From the NCBI RefSeq assembly GCF_000719955.1, contig NZ_JOII01000008.1, forward strand, positions 186,001 through 250,000: a DNA stretch of 64,000 nucleotides, given 5' to 3'. Origin of the DNA: Streptomyces albidoflavus (GTDB lineage: Bacteria; Actinomycetota; Actinomycetes; Streptomycetales; Streptomycetaceae). A program made the translations under genes and the position numbers. Under the pieces are notes generated by a model. It was not told the origin of the DNA. It was given only the letters and a program-made list of their open reading frames with translations, and ran no database searches. This document shows positions 34,573 to 43,951 of the stretch, piece after piece; position 1 is the first letter of the stretch; each line of letters starts with the position of its first letter.

Positions 34573-36233
34573 ACGCACTCGTCCCCCTGCCGGTGCTGCT
34601 GCCGCTCTTCGCCACCGGCCTCAGCCTCGCGGCGGGCATCCGGCTCAAGCGGTTCCAGCGGTTCATCAGTGTCGCCGTGCTCACCGCGGTCGTGGTGATC
34701 TCGGTCGTTCTGATGATCGCCGCCGACGACGGCCCGCTCTCCGTCCACCTCGGCGACTTCGCCCCGCCGCTCGGCATCACCCTGGTCGCCGACCGGCTCA
34801 GCGGGCTGATGCTCACCGTCTCCTCGCTGGTCACCCTCTGCGTGCTGGTCTACTCGCTCGGCCAGGGCATGGCCGACAAGGACGACGAGACCCCGCTCGC
34901 CGTCTTCCACCCGGCCTACCTGATCCTGGTGGCCGGGATCGCCTGCACCTTCCTCGCCGGCGACCTCATGAACCTCTTCGTCGGCTTCGAGATCATGCTG
35001 GTCTCCAGCTTCGTCCTGCTCACCCTCGGCGGCACCGGCCCCCGGATAAGGGCCGGTTCGACCTATGTGATCATCTCGCTGCTCTCCTCGATGATCTTCC
35101 TGGTGGCCATCGCCATCACCTACGCGGCCACCGGCACCGTCAACTTCGCGCAGCTCGCCGAGCGGTTCGACGACCTCTCCCTCGGCGTCACCACCCTCAT
35201 CCAGGCGATGCTGCTGACCGTCTTCGGCATCAAGGCCGCCGTCTTCCCGGTCGCCGCCTGGCTGCCCGACTCCTACCCGACGGCGCCCGCCCCCGTCACC
35301 GCCGTCTTCGCCGGCCTGCTCACCAAGGTCGGCGTCTACTGCATGCTCCGCACGGAGACCCTGCTCTTCCCCGGCAACCGGCTGGGCAACCTGCTCCTGG
35401 TCGTCGCGCTGGCCTCGATGATCATCGGCATCCTCGGCGCCGTCGCCCAGACCGACCTGAAGCGGCTGCTCTCCTTCACCCTGATCAGCCACATCGGCTA
35501 CATGGTCTTCGGCATCGGCCTCGCCGACCGCGAGGGCATCGCCGGAGCCATCGTCTACGTCGTCCACCACATCACCGTGCAGACCACGCTCTTCCTCGTC
35601 GCCGGGCTGATCGAACGCCGGGGCGGCACCACGGAGCTGACCCGGCTCGGCGGCATGGCCCGCAGCGCGCCCCTGCTCTCCCTGCTCTTCTTCGTCCCGG
35701 CCATGAACATCGCGGGCATCCCGCCGTTCTCCGGCTTCATCGGCAAACTCGCCCTGATGCGGGCCGGCGTCGACAACGGCTCGGTCCTCGCCTGGGTCCT
35801 GGTCGGCGGCTCCACCCTGACCAGCCTCCTGACGCTCTACGTCATCGTGAAGGTCTGGAACCTCGCCTTCTGGCGCAGCGAACCGCCCGGCCAGGCCGCG
35901 GAGGGCACCGTCATGGAGTCCCAGGAGGACGACGCCGACGCCGACGACGCCGACGACGAGGCCGACGTGGGCGGACCGGCCGTCACCCCGCAGGACGACC
36001 AGGGCATCCCGGTGCGGCCCGGCGGCGGCCAGGTCGTCGCCACCAGCATCACCGGAAAGGCCGTCACCACCACCAAGCGGCCCCCGCGCACCATGCTCGC
36101 CGCGACCGCCGCCACCGTCGTGCTCGGCCTCTCCTACACCGTGCTCGCCGGGCCGCTCGCCGCCTACACCGACCGCTCGGCGCAGGAACTGCTGACCCGG
36201 ACGCCGTACATCGAGGAGGTGCTCAGGCCGTGA
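34569..36233 (+). CDS. mrpD: Mrp antiporter subunit D
   Basis: 554 residues, an antiporter-like proton-translocating subunit: DLMNLFVGFEIMLVSSFVLL, KAAVFPVAAWLPDSYPTAPA, PVTAVFAGLLTKVGVY, LISHIGYMVFGIGLA. Near residues 450-500 there is an unusual acidic insertion (MESQEDDADADDADDEADVG) before a final membrane helix around LAATAATVVLGLSYTVLAG. GTG 34569 overlaps the mrpC stop. Confidence 0.93.
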   Translation: MNALVPLPVLLPLFATGLSLAAGIRLKRFQRFISVAVLTAVVVISVVLMIAADDGPLSVHLGDFAPPLGITLVADRLSGLMLTVSSLVTLCVLVYSLGQGMADKDDETPLAVFHPAYLILVAGIACTFLAGDLMNLFVGFEIMLVSSFVLLTLGGTGPRIRAGSTYVIISLLSSMIFLVAIAITYAATGTVNFAQLAERFDDLSLGVTTLIQAMLLTVFGIKAAVFPVAAWLPDSYPTAPAPVTAVFAGLLTKVGVYCMLRTETLLFPGNRLGNLLLVVALASMIIGILGAVAQTDLKRLLSFTLISHIGYMVFGIGLADREGIAGAIVYVVHHITVQTTLFLVAGLIERRGGTTELTRLGGMARSAPLLSLLFFVPAMNIAGIPPFSGFIGKLALMRAGVDNGSVLAWVLVGGSTLTSLLTLYVIVKVWNLAFWRSEPPGQAAEGTVMESQEDDADADDADDEADVGGPAVTPQDDQGIPVRPGGGQVVATSITGKAVTTTKRPPRTMLAATAATVVLGLSYTVLAGPLAAYTDRSAQELLTRTPYIEEVLRP

Positions 36234-36835
36234 TCACCTGGTCGGCCCGGTCTCCCGAACTCCCGCCCTACTCCGTGGCCTTCGGCCACGGGCGGCACCG
36301 CAGGGTGCTCGACCTGCCCCTCGTCGTCTGGCTCGCCGTCATCTGGGTGCTGCTCTGGGGAACGTTCTCCTGGGCCAACCTCGTCAACGGCGTGGTCGTC
36401 GCCGTCCTGCTCTGCCTGGCCTTCCCGCTGCCCCCGGCCGACCTCGGGCTGCGGCTGCACCCCTGGGGCATCCTCAAGCTGCTGCTGTACCTGCTCTGGG
36501 ACATGTGGATCTCCGGGGTCCGCGTCACCAAGCAGATTTTCGTGGACTACCCGCACCGCGCGGCCGTCCTCGCGATCCCGCTGCGCTGCCGCTCCGAACT
36601 CATGCTCACCGCCACCGCGGTGGCCGTCTCCAACGTGCCCGGCGGCTCGGTGATCGAACTGCGCCGCGCCACCGCCACCCTCTTCGTCCACGTCCTGGAC
36701 GCCGACGATCCCAAGGCGCTGGAGACCGCCCGCCGGTCCGTCTGGCGGACCGAGGAACTGACCGTCCGGGCCTTCGGCAGCCGCGAGGAGATCGCCCGCG
36801 TCTCGGCCGACCCCCGGCAGGAGGATGCGACATGA
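36230..36835 (+). CDS. mrpE: Mrp antiporter subunit E
   Basis: 201 residues. MrpE features: LPLVVWLAVIWVLLWGTFSW, NLVNGVVVAVLLCLAFPLP, LLLYLLWDMWISGVRVTKQI, then a cytoplasmic domain with ELMLTATAVAVSNVPGGSVI and FVHVLDADDPKALE. GTG 36230 overlaps the mrpD stop by 4 nt. Needed for assembly of the hetero-oligomeric Mrp complex. Confidence 0.92.
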   Translation: MITWSARSPELPPYSVAFGHGRHRRVLDLPLVVWLAVIWVLLWGTFSWANLVNGVVVAVLLCLAFPLPPADLGLRLHPWGILKLLLYLLWDMWISGVRVTKQIFVDYPHRAAVLAIPLRCRSELMLTATAVAVSNVPGGSVIELRRATATLFVHVLDADDPKALETARRSVWRTEELTVRAFGSREEIARVSADPRQEDAT

Positions 36836-37161
36836 CCGTCTTCGAGTGGATCGACCGCGTCCTGCTGACCGCGGCGGTCGTGATGATCCTGCTCGCCGGA
36901 GCCCTGCTGCTGGTACGCCTCTGGCTCGGCCCCTCCATGCTCGACCGCGCCATCTGCCTGGACGTCACCGCCGCCCTGATCATCGCCGGCCTCGGCGCCC
37001 AGGCGGCCTTCAGCCGGGACCCGTTCTACTTCCCGATCATGCTGGTGCTGGCCTTCCTCGGCTTCACCGGATCGGTGGCCATCGCCCGGTTCATCGCCGT
37101 ACGCGACCGGCCCACCGCCGCCGGGCGGGAAGCCACCGTGGAGGAGGACCGCAGCGCATGA
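36832..37161 (+). CDS. mrpF: Mrp antiporter subunit F
   Basis: 109 residues with three membrane helices: VLLTAAVVMILLAGALLLVR, LDVTAALIIAGLGAQAAF, FPIMLVLAFLGFTGSVAIAR. RLWLGPSMLDRAICLDV is the family signature. ATG 36832 overlaps the mrpE stop and lies after GGAGGATGCGAC. Confidence 0.92.
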   Translation: MTVFEWIDRVLLTAAVVMILLAGALLLVRLWLGPSMLDRAICLDVTAALIIAGLGAQAAFSRDPFYFPIMLVLAFLGFTGSVAIARFIAVRDRPTAAGREATVEEDRSA

Positions 37162-37607
37162 ACCCCACCCCCTGGGCCCAGGCCGCGGACACCGTCGGCG
37201 CCTTCCTCGTCTTCCTCGGCGCGGCCATCTGCCTGCTCGGCTCCATCGGCCTGGTCAAGCTCCCCGAGGTCCTCTCCCGCAGCCACGCCGCCACCAAGCC
37301 GCAGGCCCTCGGCATCCTGCTGGTCCTGGTCGGCGTCGCGCTGCGGCTGCGCACCGGCATCGACGCCGGCACCCTCGCCCTCATCATCTTCTTCCAGCTG
37401 CTGACCGGTCCCGTCGCCTCCCACCTGGTGGCCCGCTCGGCGTACCGCACCGGCGGCGTCCACGCCGACCTCCTCTTCGACGACCTCGACGAACAGCTCA
37501 GCGAGGAACCCGACATGCCCCGGAGCCACCCCCGCCCCGACCCCGACCGCGAGGACGCCGCCCCCAAGGACGGGCCGGAGGACGGGCACACGCCGGGCGG
37601 GGGCTGA
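37158..37607 (+). CDS. mrpG: Mrp antiporter subunit G
   Basis: 149 residues. A three-helix PhaG/MnhG domain: VGAFLVFLGAAICLLGSIGL, VKLPEVLSRSHAATKPQALG, LALIIFFQLLTGPVASHLVA. The last 45 residues are a charged, Pro/Asp-rich tail. Last gene of the mrp operon, convergent with the second arginine deiminase gene. Confidence 0.92.
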   Translation: MNPTPWAQAADTVGAFLVFLGAAICLLGSIGLVKLPEVLSRSHAATKPQALGILLVLVGVALRLRTGIDAGTLALIIFFQLLTGPVASHLVARSAYRTGGVHADLLFDDLDEQLSEEPDMPRSHPRPDPDREDAAPKDGPEDGHTPGGG

Positions 37608-37646
37608 GGGGGCGGGCGTCGCCCTCCGTGGGGACGGGCGGCCCCG

Positions 37647-38903
37647 TCAGAACGCGACCGCGTCGCGGATCAGCGGGCAGGTCATGCAGTGGCCGCCGCC
37701 GCGTCCCCGGCCCAGCTCCGCGCCGACGATCGGCAGGACCTCGATGCCGGCCTGGCGCAGGAGGGCGTTGGTCTGGGTGTTGCGGTCGTAGGTGAAGACG
37801 ACGCCCGGTTCGAGGGCGACGGCGTTGTTGCCGCTGTCCCACTGCTGGCGTTCGGAGGCGTAGACGTCGCCGCCGGTCTCGATGGCCCGCAGCTGGGGCA
37901 GGCCGAGGGCGCGGGCCACCACCTCGGTGAACGGGCGGTCGCCCTCGTCGGTGATCTCCAGGCCCGGCGCCCGGTCGGCGGGGCGCAGCGAGAAGGTGTG
38001 CACCGCCTCCATGATCTTCGGGTAGAGGGTCACCACGTCGCGGTCGGCGAAGGTGAAGACGGTGTCCAGGTGCATCGCCGAGCGCAGCCGGGGCATCCCG
38101 GCGACGATCACGTGCTCCGCCGCGCCCCGCGCGAAGAGGGCCGTCGCGACCTGCGTGATGGCCTGGCGCGAGGTGCGTTCGCTCATGCCCATCAGGACGA
38201 CCTTCTCGCCGACCGGCATGATGTCGCCGCCCTCGAAGGTGGCCTGCCCCCAGTCGCGCTCCGGGTCGCCCCACCAGACGGTCGCGCCGGCGAAGTCGGG
38301 GTGGAAGAGGTAGACGGCCTTCATCAGCATCGTCTCCGCGCGCCGGGCCGGCCAGTACAGCGGGTTGAGGGTGACCCCGTCGTAGAGCCAGCACGTGGTG
38401 TCGCGGGTGTAGAGGGTGTTGGGCAGCGGCGGCAGCAGGTAGGCGTGGCCGCCGGTCGACTCGCGGGCCAGGGCGACGAATCCGGTCCGGTACTCCTCGG
38501 GGAGGTCGGTGGTGGCCAGGCCGCCGATGAGGTGGTCGGCGAGGCGCCGGTCGTCCAGGGTCTCCAGGTAGGCGAGGGTGGAGTCGATCAGGCCGATCCC
38601 CACCTGGTCGGCGGTGACCTTCCGCTCCAGGAGCCAGTTCCGCGCCCCGGGCACGGCCATCGTCTCGGCGAGCAGCGCGTGCAGCTCCACCACGTCCACC
38701 CCGCGCCGGCGCAGCTCGGCGACGAAGGCGGCGTGGTCGCGCTGGGCGTTCTCCACCCACATCACGTCGTCGAAGAGCAGGTCGTGGGAGTTGGTCGGGG
38801 TGAGCCTGCGGTGGGCGAGCCCGGGGGAGCAGACCAGTACCTTGCGCAGGCGGCCCACCTCGGAGTAGACGCCGAGCGCGCTGCCGGGCGGGGTGGTGGA
38901 CAT
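37647..38903 (-). CDS. arcA: Arginine deiminase (second copy)
   Basis: 418 residues, clearly homologous to the enzyme at 19811 but well diverged. Motifs: [83 protein letters not shown], and the catalytic tail [15 protein letters not shown]. It looks closer to the mainstream bacterial ArcA type than the first copy. ATG 38903 follows GGAGGAGGAG with 6-9 nt spacing. It is a single gene, divergent from the AraC regulator at 39113, which may control it. Confidence 0.94.
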   Translation of the reverse strand: MSTTPPGSALGVYSEVGRLRKVLVCSPGLAHRRLTPTNSHDLLFDDVMWVENAQRDHAAFVAELRRRGVDVVELHALLAETMAVPGARNWLLERKVTADQVGIGLIDSTLAYLETLDDRRLADHLIGGLATTDLPEEYRTGFVALARESTGGHAYLLPPLPNTLYTRDTTCWLYDGVTLNPLYWPARRAETMLMKAVYLFHPDFAGATVWWGDPERDWGQATFEGGDIMPVGEKVVLMGMSERTSRQAITQVATALFARGAAEHVIVAGMPRLRSAMHLDTVFTFADRDVVTLYPKIMEAVHTFSLRPADRAPGLEITDEGDRPFTEVVARALGLPQLRAIETGGDVYASERQQWDSGNNAVALEPGVVFTYDRNTQTNALLRQAGIEVLPIVGAELGRGRGGGHCMTCPLIRDAVAF

Positions 38904-39112
38904 GGCGCGCTCCTCCTCCGCTCGCTCCCCGGCGCGGGCGCCGCCGACATCCGGAACGTACCCGCTCACCCGCCCGGGCGCCTGTCCTGCGGGGCCGCCC
39001 GGTGGAGAACCCGGAGGCCACCCGGGTGGCCCGATCCGGCTGCGGGCTGTTGTGCGGGACCGGCCGGGGGCGGCACCCTGCCGGTAGCCACGCGCGGGGG
39101 AGAGGGCGGCTG

Positions 39113-40081
39113 ATGCACCTGCTGTTCAGCAGCGACGAGGTGGCGCCGGGGGAGGGCCTGGCGGTCCTGGACGAGCTGTACACGACCAGCGAGCATCCGA
39201 TGCGCATGTTCGCCCCGGCCCCCGAGAAGTTCCGGGCCACCGTGCGCTCCCTGGACCTTGCCGCGGTGAACGTGGTGGAACTGACCGCCTCCCCCTCCGA
39301 GGTGGTCCGTACGCCACGGCTGGTCCGGCAGGCCGACCCCGAACTCTCCAGCGTGCTCGTGCCCCTGCGCGGCCGCGTCGGGCTCGGCCAGGCGGGCCGG
39401 GAGGCCGTCCTCGGGCCGCGCGAACTGGCGCTCTACGACAGCTCCCGCCCCTTCGAGCTGCGGCTCGCCCCCGGCGGGGAGAGCGCGGCCCTGCTCCGCG
39501 CCCACGTGCCCCGGGCCCTGCTGGATCTGCCCGCCGGCCGCCTCGACGGGCTGCTGGGCACCGCGCTCGACGGGCGGGCCGGGGTCGGCGGCCTGCTGAC
39601 CCAGTTCCTGGCCGGGACGGCCGCCGGCTCCGCCGCGTACTCCACCGGGGACCTGGCGCGGCTCGGCACCGTCGCCCTCGACCTGCTGCGCGCGGTCCTC
39701 GCCCACCACCTCGACGCCGAGGACGCCGTACCGGAGGACTCGCACCGGCGCGCGCTGCTGCTGCGCATCGAGGCGTTCGTCCAGCGGAACCTGCACGAGC
39801 CGCAGTTGTCGCCCGCGGCCATCGCCGCCGCCCACCACATCTCGTTAAGCCACCTGCACCGCCTCTTCGCGGGCCGCGACACCACGGTGGCCGCCTGGGT
39901 CCGCGGCCAGCGCCTGCAACGGGCCCGCCGCGACCTGGCCGATCCCGCGCTCGGCGCGGTCCCGGTCCACCACATCGCGGCCCGCTGGGGCTTCCGCGAC
40001 CACTCCACCTTCACCCGCGCCTTCCGTGGCGCCTACGGGATGGCCCCCAGGGAGTACCGCCGGAGCTACACCCCCAGGTGA
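39113..40081 (+). CDS. AraC-family regulator with a TTA codon
   Basis: 322 residues. The N-terminal domain (about 1-190) resembles the AraC-binding-like/cupin sensor of AraC-ligand types ([35 protein letters not shown]). The C-terminal 100 residues are a double [23 protein letters not shown] and [20 protein letters not shown], then [10 protein letters not shown]. Leu245, in the first HTH, is encoded by TTA (39845-39847), so translation would need the rare bldA leucyl-tRNA. It is divergent from the arginine deiminase gene with a 209-bp gap. Confidence 0.9.
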   Translation: MHLLFSSDEVAPGEGLAVLDELYTTSEHPMRMFAPAPEKFRATVRSLDLAAVNVVELTASPSEVVRTPRLVRQADPELSSVLVPLRGRVGLGQAGREAVLGPRELALYDSSRPFELRLAPGGESAALLRAHVPRALLDLPAGRLDGLLGTALDGRAGVGGLLTQFLAGTAAGSAAYSTGDLARLGTVALDLLRAVLAHHLDAEDAVPEDSHRRALLLRIEAFVQRNLHEPQLSPAAIAAAHHISLSHLHRLFAGRDTTVAAWVRGQRLQRARRDLADPALGAVPVHHIAARWGFRDHSTFTRAFRGAYGMAPREYRRSYTPR

Positions 40082-40192
40082 GCGGGCAGGATCCCCTCTG
40101 GACCGGTCCGGGCGCCCCCGCGTCCCCCCGGCGTGCGAGTGTGGGGGAGAGGAGCCCCGCCGGCCCGGCCCGCAGAGCCGAACGGAGAAGCC

Positions 40193-40912
40193 ATGGAAGA
40201 CCCATCCCCCTTCGACGCCCAGTCCCTCCTGGTGGAGAGCGAGACCCTCGACGCCTTCCTCGCCGAAGTGGCCGCCGAGGCCAAGCGCCGCATGCCCGGC
40301 GCCAACGGCTGCGGCGTCACCCTGGAACGCGACGGGCGCCCCTACACCGTCGCCAGCGCCGGCAGCAGTGCCCCGCCGCTCGACGAGATGCAGTACACCA
40401 TCGACGACGGGCCCTGCCTGGAGGCGCTGCGCCACGACAAGGAGGTGTACGTCACGGACATGGCGGAGGAGACGCGGTGGATGCCCTACCCGCCGTTCGC
40501 CGTCGATCGCGGCACCCGCTCCTCCCTGTCCCTCCCGCTGAAGGAGCGCCACGGCATGGCGGGCGCCCTCAACCTCTACGCCGAGCGGCCCGGCGCCTTC
40601 GCCGAGGCGGACAAGGAGCGGCTGCGGCTGATCGCGGCCCAGGCGTCCGGCGCCCTCGTCCTCGCCGTCCGCATCGCCGACGCCCAGCAGTCCGCCGCCG
40701 ACCTCCAGGCCACCCTGCGTTCGCGGACCGTCATCGACCAGGCGATGGGCGTGATCATGGGGCAGCAGCGGTGCGGCGCCGACGACGCCTTCGCCTTCCT
40801 CCGCGCCGCCTCGCAGAACCGCAACATCAAGCTCCGGGACCTCTGCGTCCAGCTCATCCAGAACGTCACCGGCGAGCCACCGCAGGAGGGCGCTTTCCAG
40901 CCGCGCAAGTGA
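40193..40912 (+). CDS. GAF-ANTAR regulator
   Basis: 239 residues. A GAF domain (about 15-160) contains QYTIDDGPCLEALRHDKEVY and RSSLSLPLKERHGMAGALNL. A C-terminal ANTAR domain contains LRSRTVIDQAMGVIMGQQRC and AFAFLRAASQNRNIKLRDLC. ANTAR proteins bind RNA hairpins and act as antiterminators; the GAF part senses an unknown ligand. ATG 40193 follows GGAGAAG. A second ANTAR gene follows after 109 nt. Confidence 0.9.
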   Translation: MEDPSPFDAQSLLVESETLDAFLAEVAAEAKRRMPGANGCGVTLERDGRPYTVASAGSSAPPLDEMQYTIDDGPCLEALRHDKEVYVTDMAEETRWMPYPPFAVDRGTRSSLSLPLKERHGMAGALNLYAERPGAFAEADKERLRLIAAQASGALVLAVRIADAQQSAADLQATLRSRTVIDQAMGVIMGQQRCGADDAFAFLRAASQNRNIKLRDLCVQLIQNVTGEPPQEGAFQPRK

Positions 40913-41021
40913 GGAGGGCCACCGGCGCCCCACCTGGCACACGCGACCCCGGGTGATCCTCTAGGGTGGACCCGGGTCCAGCAGCGTGGCCCGTCGCTTC
41001 GCGCTGCTCAGGAGATCTTCC

Positions 41022-42155
41022 GTGGCCCCCACTCCCTTCACGCTGTCCAGTACCACGCGGTCGTGGCCGTCCGCCCAGGTGACGACGGTGCGCCTGACGG
41101 GGCACGTGGACGCGGAGACCTGGCCCCGGCTCGCCGCCTGCCTCGAACAGGCGCTGGCCATCTCGGCCGGTCCCTACGTCGCGGTCGAACTCGGCGCCGG
41201 CGCCGAACTCTCCGACGCCGCCGCCCGCAGACTGATCCGCCTCGTCCTCGACGGCGCGGGCAACACGCCGCGCCTCGTCCTCACCGGCGGATGGAGCTCC
41301 GCCGAGGAGACGGCCCCGGGTCCGGAGCGGACGCCGGCCGGCGCCGGGAGCCAGAGCGAGGCCGAGGTGCACGACCTGCGCGCCAGCCTCCGCACCCGCC
41401 CGCTCATCGCCCAGGCCCAGGGCATCCTCCAGGAGCGCTACGGACTGCGCGACGCGGAGACCGCCTTCGACCTGCTGCGCGACAGCTCCCAGCAGCACAA
41501 CGTCAAACTCCGCACCCTCGCTTCCGTCTTCCTCAGCGCCCCCCGCCCGGCCGACGGCCCCCAGTGGTTCCCCGGGCGCACCCGCGCCCCCGCCCCCGAA
41601 CTGAACTTCGCCCCCTGGCTGAGACGCAGCCGGGTGCCCCGGAGCGCCTTCGCCGAGGCGGTCCTGAGCACCGCCCTGCGCTGCGTACGGAGTTCGCGCG
41701 GGCTCCTGCACGTCGCCGACCCGCTCATCGGCCCCCAGCTGGAGGCCCATCAGGGCATCCCCGACGCCCTCCTCGACCACCTCACCCGGGGCCCGGACGG
41801 CGCGGGCCGGGGCCCCGCCACGGACGCCATGCGCGAAGGCAGACGCGGGGCCCTGACCGACGGGCTCGCCGACGCCCGGCTCACCGAGGAGACCCGCCAG
41901 GCGCTGCGCGCGGCGGGCATCGGCCACGCCTGGTACGCCCCGCTGCGCTCCGCCTCCGGCGAGAGCTCGGGCGTCATCACCCTGTACGGCCCGCCGCCGG
42001 GCCCCGCCCCGACCGAGACCGAGTGGAAGGCCCTGGACCTGGTCGTGGCCCAGGCGGGGGAGTGGCTCGACTGGCACCGCCGCACCGTCATGCTCGACGC
42101 CCTGGAGCAACTGCACGGGCAGGGCCGCGCCCTGGCCGGGAAGGGCCGCGGCTGA
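41022..42155 (+). CDS. STAS-like / ANTAR / GAF-like three-domain regulator
   Basis: 377 residues from GTG 41022, which has GGAG at 7 nt. Residues 1-95 are a STAS-like segment (VRLTGHVDAETWPRLAACLE, AVELGAGAELSDAAARRLIR). About 110-165 are an ANTAR domain (DLRASLRTRPLIAQAQGILQ, AFDLLRDSSQQHNVKLRTLA). The C-terminal half is a divergent GAF-like domain (SRGLLHVADPLIGPQLEAHQ, WYAPLRSASGESSGVITLYG). This order is inverted relative to the usual GAF-ANTAR layout of the neighbour, suggesting a composite signalling protein. Confidence 0.75.
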   Translation: MAPTPFTLSSTTRSWPSAQVTTVRLTGHVDAETWPRLAACLEQALAISAGPYVAVELGAGAELSDAAARRLIRLVLDGAGNTPRLVLTGGWSSAEETAPGPERTPAGAGSQSEAEVHDLRASLRTRPLIAQAQGILQERYGLRDAETAFDLLRDSSQQHNVKLRTLASVFLSAPRPADGPQWFPGRTRAPAPELNFAPWLRRSRVPRSAFAEAVLSTALRCVRSSRGLLHVADPLIGPQLEAHQGIPDALLDHLTRGPDGAGRGPATDAMREGRRGALTDGLADARLTEETRQALRAAGIGHAWYAPLRSASGESSGVITLYGPPPGPAPTETEWKALDLVVAQAGEWLDWHRRTVMLDALEQLHGQGRALAGKGRG

Positions 42156-42279
42156 CCGGGCACCGGGTCCGCTGCGGAAGACGGCCTTTCTTTCCCGCAT
42201 GGTCCGCGAGGTCCGGGGCAGGTTCGACCTGAGGTCAGGCAGCGGCCCACAAGGAGACCACCCGTATCCGGAGGGTTCC

Positions 42280-42753
42280 ATGAGGGATTCCGCCATGTCC
42301 GCCGACCGCACCCCTGTGACCGTCGTCCCGCTCGACGTCATCGTCGACCCCGAGAACGAGGAGGCCGTCGAGGCGGAACTCCGCGCGTTGCAGGCGGGTG
42401 CGGGAACGAGCGTCGTGGTGGTGCACGTGCGGGCGCGGGTGGTGACACCCCGTGCGCTGCACCTGCTGCTGCGCGCCAGGGAGCGTGCCGCCGACGCGGG
42501 CGGAATCCTCTGCGTGGCGGCCCCCGGCCCGGCGGCCCGGCGCGTTTTCCACCTGACCGGGCTCAGCCGCGTGCTGCGCGTGGCGGCGACCGTCACGGGT
42601 GCGGTCCGGCGTAACGCCGGTGCGGGCTGCGGTCATCCGGGCAGCGCCTCTCCCCGGAGCCGGGCCATTCCCTCCCCGCGCCGCCCCGGCCCGCCGCGCC
42701 CGGCCCGTTCACTGAGCCGACTCGCCCGGCCGGACCGTACGCGCCGCCCCTGA
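42280..42753 (+). CDS. STAS-like anti-sigma antagonist-type protein
   Basis: 157 residues. The first 105 resemble a STAS/anti-anti-sigma domain: VTVVPLDVIVDPENEEAVEA, VVHVRARVVTPRALHLLLRA, VFHLTGLSRVLRVAATV. The usual phosphorylatable Ser/Thr position is not obvious. The last 50 residues are Arg/Pro-rich and may be disordered. ATG 42280 follows GGAGGG. It sits behind the two ANTAR genes and may share a stress-signalling theme with them. Confidence 0.6.
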   Translation: MRDSAMSADRTPVTVVPLDVIVDPENEEAVEAELRALQAGAGTSVVVVHVRARVVTPRALHLLLRARERAADAGGILCVAAPGPAARRVFHLTGLSRVLRVAATVTGAVRRNAGAGCGHPGSASPRSRAIPSPRRPGPPRPARSLSRLARPDRTRRP

Positions 42754-42802
42754 AGGACCGCCGCGACAGGAGCATCACACCCCCCGCACGCCACCCGAAG
42801 GA

Positions 42803-43951
42803 ATGATCGATTCCGCGCCGCGCCGCACCGTCCTGCGCGGACTCGGCGCCGGCGCGGCCGCCCTGGCCGGGGCCGGTGCCCTCGGCGCCTGCTCCTCCCG
42901 CGAGCCACGGCAGGAGGTGAAGGCGGGGGCCGCCGGATTCACCCTCACCGACCAGCGCGGCCAGAAGATCCGGTTCGACGGTCCGGTCGAGCGGATCGCC
43001 ACCGCGATCATCCCCGCGCCCTCGATGATCGCCGCCGTCGACGGCTCCCACGCCCGCATCGTCGGCATCAACGAATCCACCCTCCAGGCCAACAAGGAGG
43101 GCATCTTCGGCACCCTCTTCCCGGAGTCGAGGAAGACCGCCACCATCGCCGGCGCCGACTTCCTCCCCAACGTCGAGACCGTCGTCGACCTCGCCCCCGA
43201 CGTGGTCGTCCAGTGGGGCGACCAGGGCGAGGAGGTCATCGCGCCCCTGGAGAACGCCGGGTTCAAGGTCATCGGCCTCACCTACGGCACCCAGGAGCAG
43301 ATGGAGACCTGGATCAACATCTTCGGCACCCTCCTCGGCAAGGAGAAGCGCGCGAGCGGACTGGTCGACTGGATGCACGAGGAGGACGCGGCCGTACGCA
43401 AGCTCGTCGCCTCCCAGGACCGCGCCGGCGACCCCGTCCCCGTCCCCGTCCCCGTCCTCTACCTGCGCACCGCCGCCGACGGCTGGACCACCGCCAACAA
43501 GACCCAGTACATGAACCACTGGACCGAGCTGGCCGGCGGCGTCAACGTCGCCCGCGACGAGGCCACCGGCACCCCGCAGGTCTCCGTGGAGCAACTGCTC
43601 GCCTGGGACCCGGAGGTCGTCCTGCTCTCCGGCTTCGACCCCGCCACCCCGGCCGCCTTCTACGCCGACAAGCGCCTCGCCGGTCTCCGCGCCGTCCGTG
43701 AACGCCGCGTCTACAAGATCCCGCTCGGCGGCTACCGCTGGGACCCGCCCTGCTGCGAGTCCCCTCTGATGTGGCGGTGGACCGCGCAGATCCTCCACCC
43801 CGCCCTCGCCCGCCGCATCGGCCTGCGCACCCGGCTCGCCGAGACCTTCCGGAAGCTGTACGGCCACCGCCTCACCGAGGCCGAGGCCGACGCCGTCCTC
43901 CACCTCGACCTCAACGCCAGGAGCAGCGGCTATGACGGCTTCCGCGCCTGA
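42803..43951 (+). CDS. Metal-chelate ABC transporter substrate-binding lipoprotein
   Basis: 382 residues. A twin-arginine-type lipoprotein signal (PRRTVLRGLGAG, lipobox LGAC with Cys30) precedes a FecB/BtuF-like TroA fold: VERIATAIIPAPSMIAAVDG, VDLAPDVVVQWGDQ, TPQVSVEQLLAWDPEVVLLS. It should bind a ferric siderophore, cobalamin or a similar chelate outside the membrane. ATG 42803 follows GAAGGA. The 3' end overlaps the permease gene by 20 nt. No iron box was seen upstream. Confidence 0.88.
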   Translation: MIDSAPRRTVLRGLGAGAAALAGAGALGACSSREPRQEVKAGAAGFTLTDQRGQKIRFDGPVERIATAIIPAPSMIAAVDGSHARIVGINESTLQANKEGIFGTLFPESRKTATIAGADFLPNVETVVDLAPDVVVQWGDQGEEVIAPLENAGFKVIGLTYGTQEQMETWINIFGTLLGKEKRASGLVDWMHEEDAAVRKLVASQDRAGDPVPVPVPVLYLRTAADGWTTANKTQYMNHWTELAGGVNVARDEATGTPQVSVEQLLAWDPEVVLLSGFDPATPAAFYADKRLAGLRAVRERRVYKIPLGGYRWDPPCCESPLMWRWTAQILHPALARRIGLRTRLAETFRKLYGHRLTEAEADAVLHLDLNARSSGYDGFRA

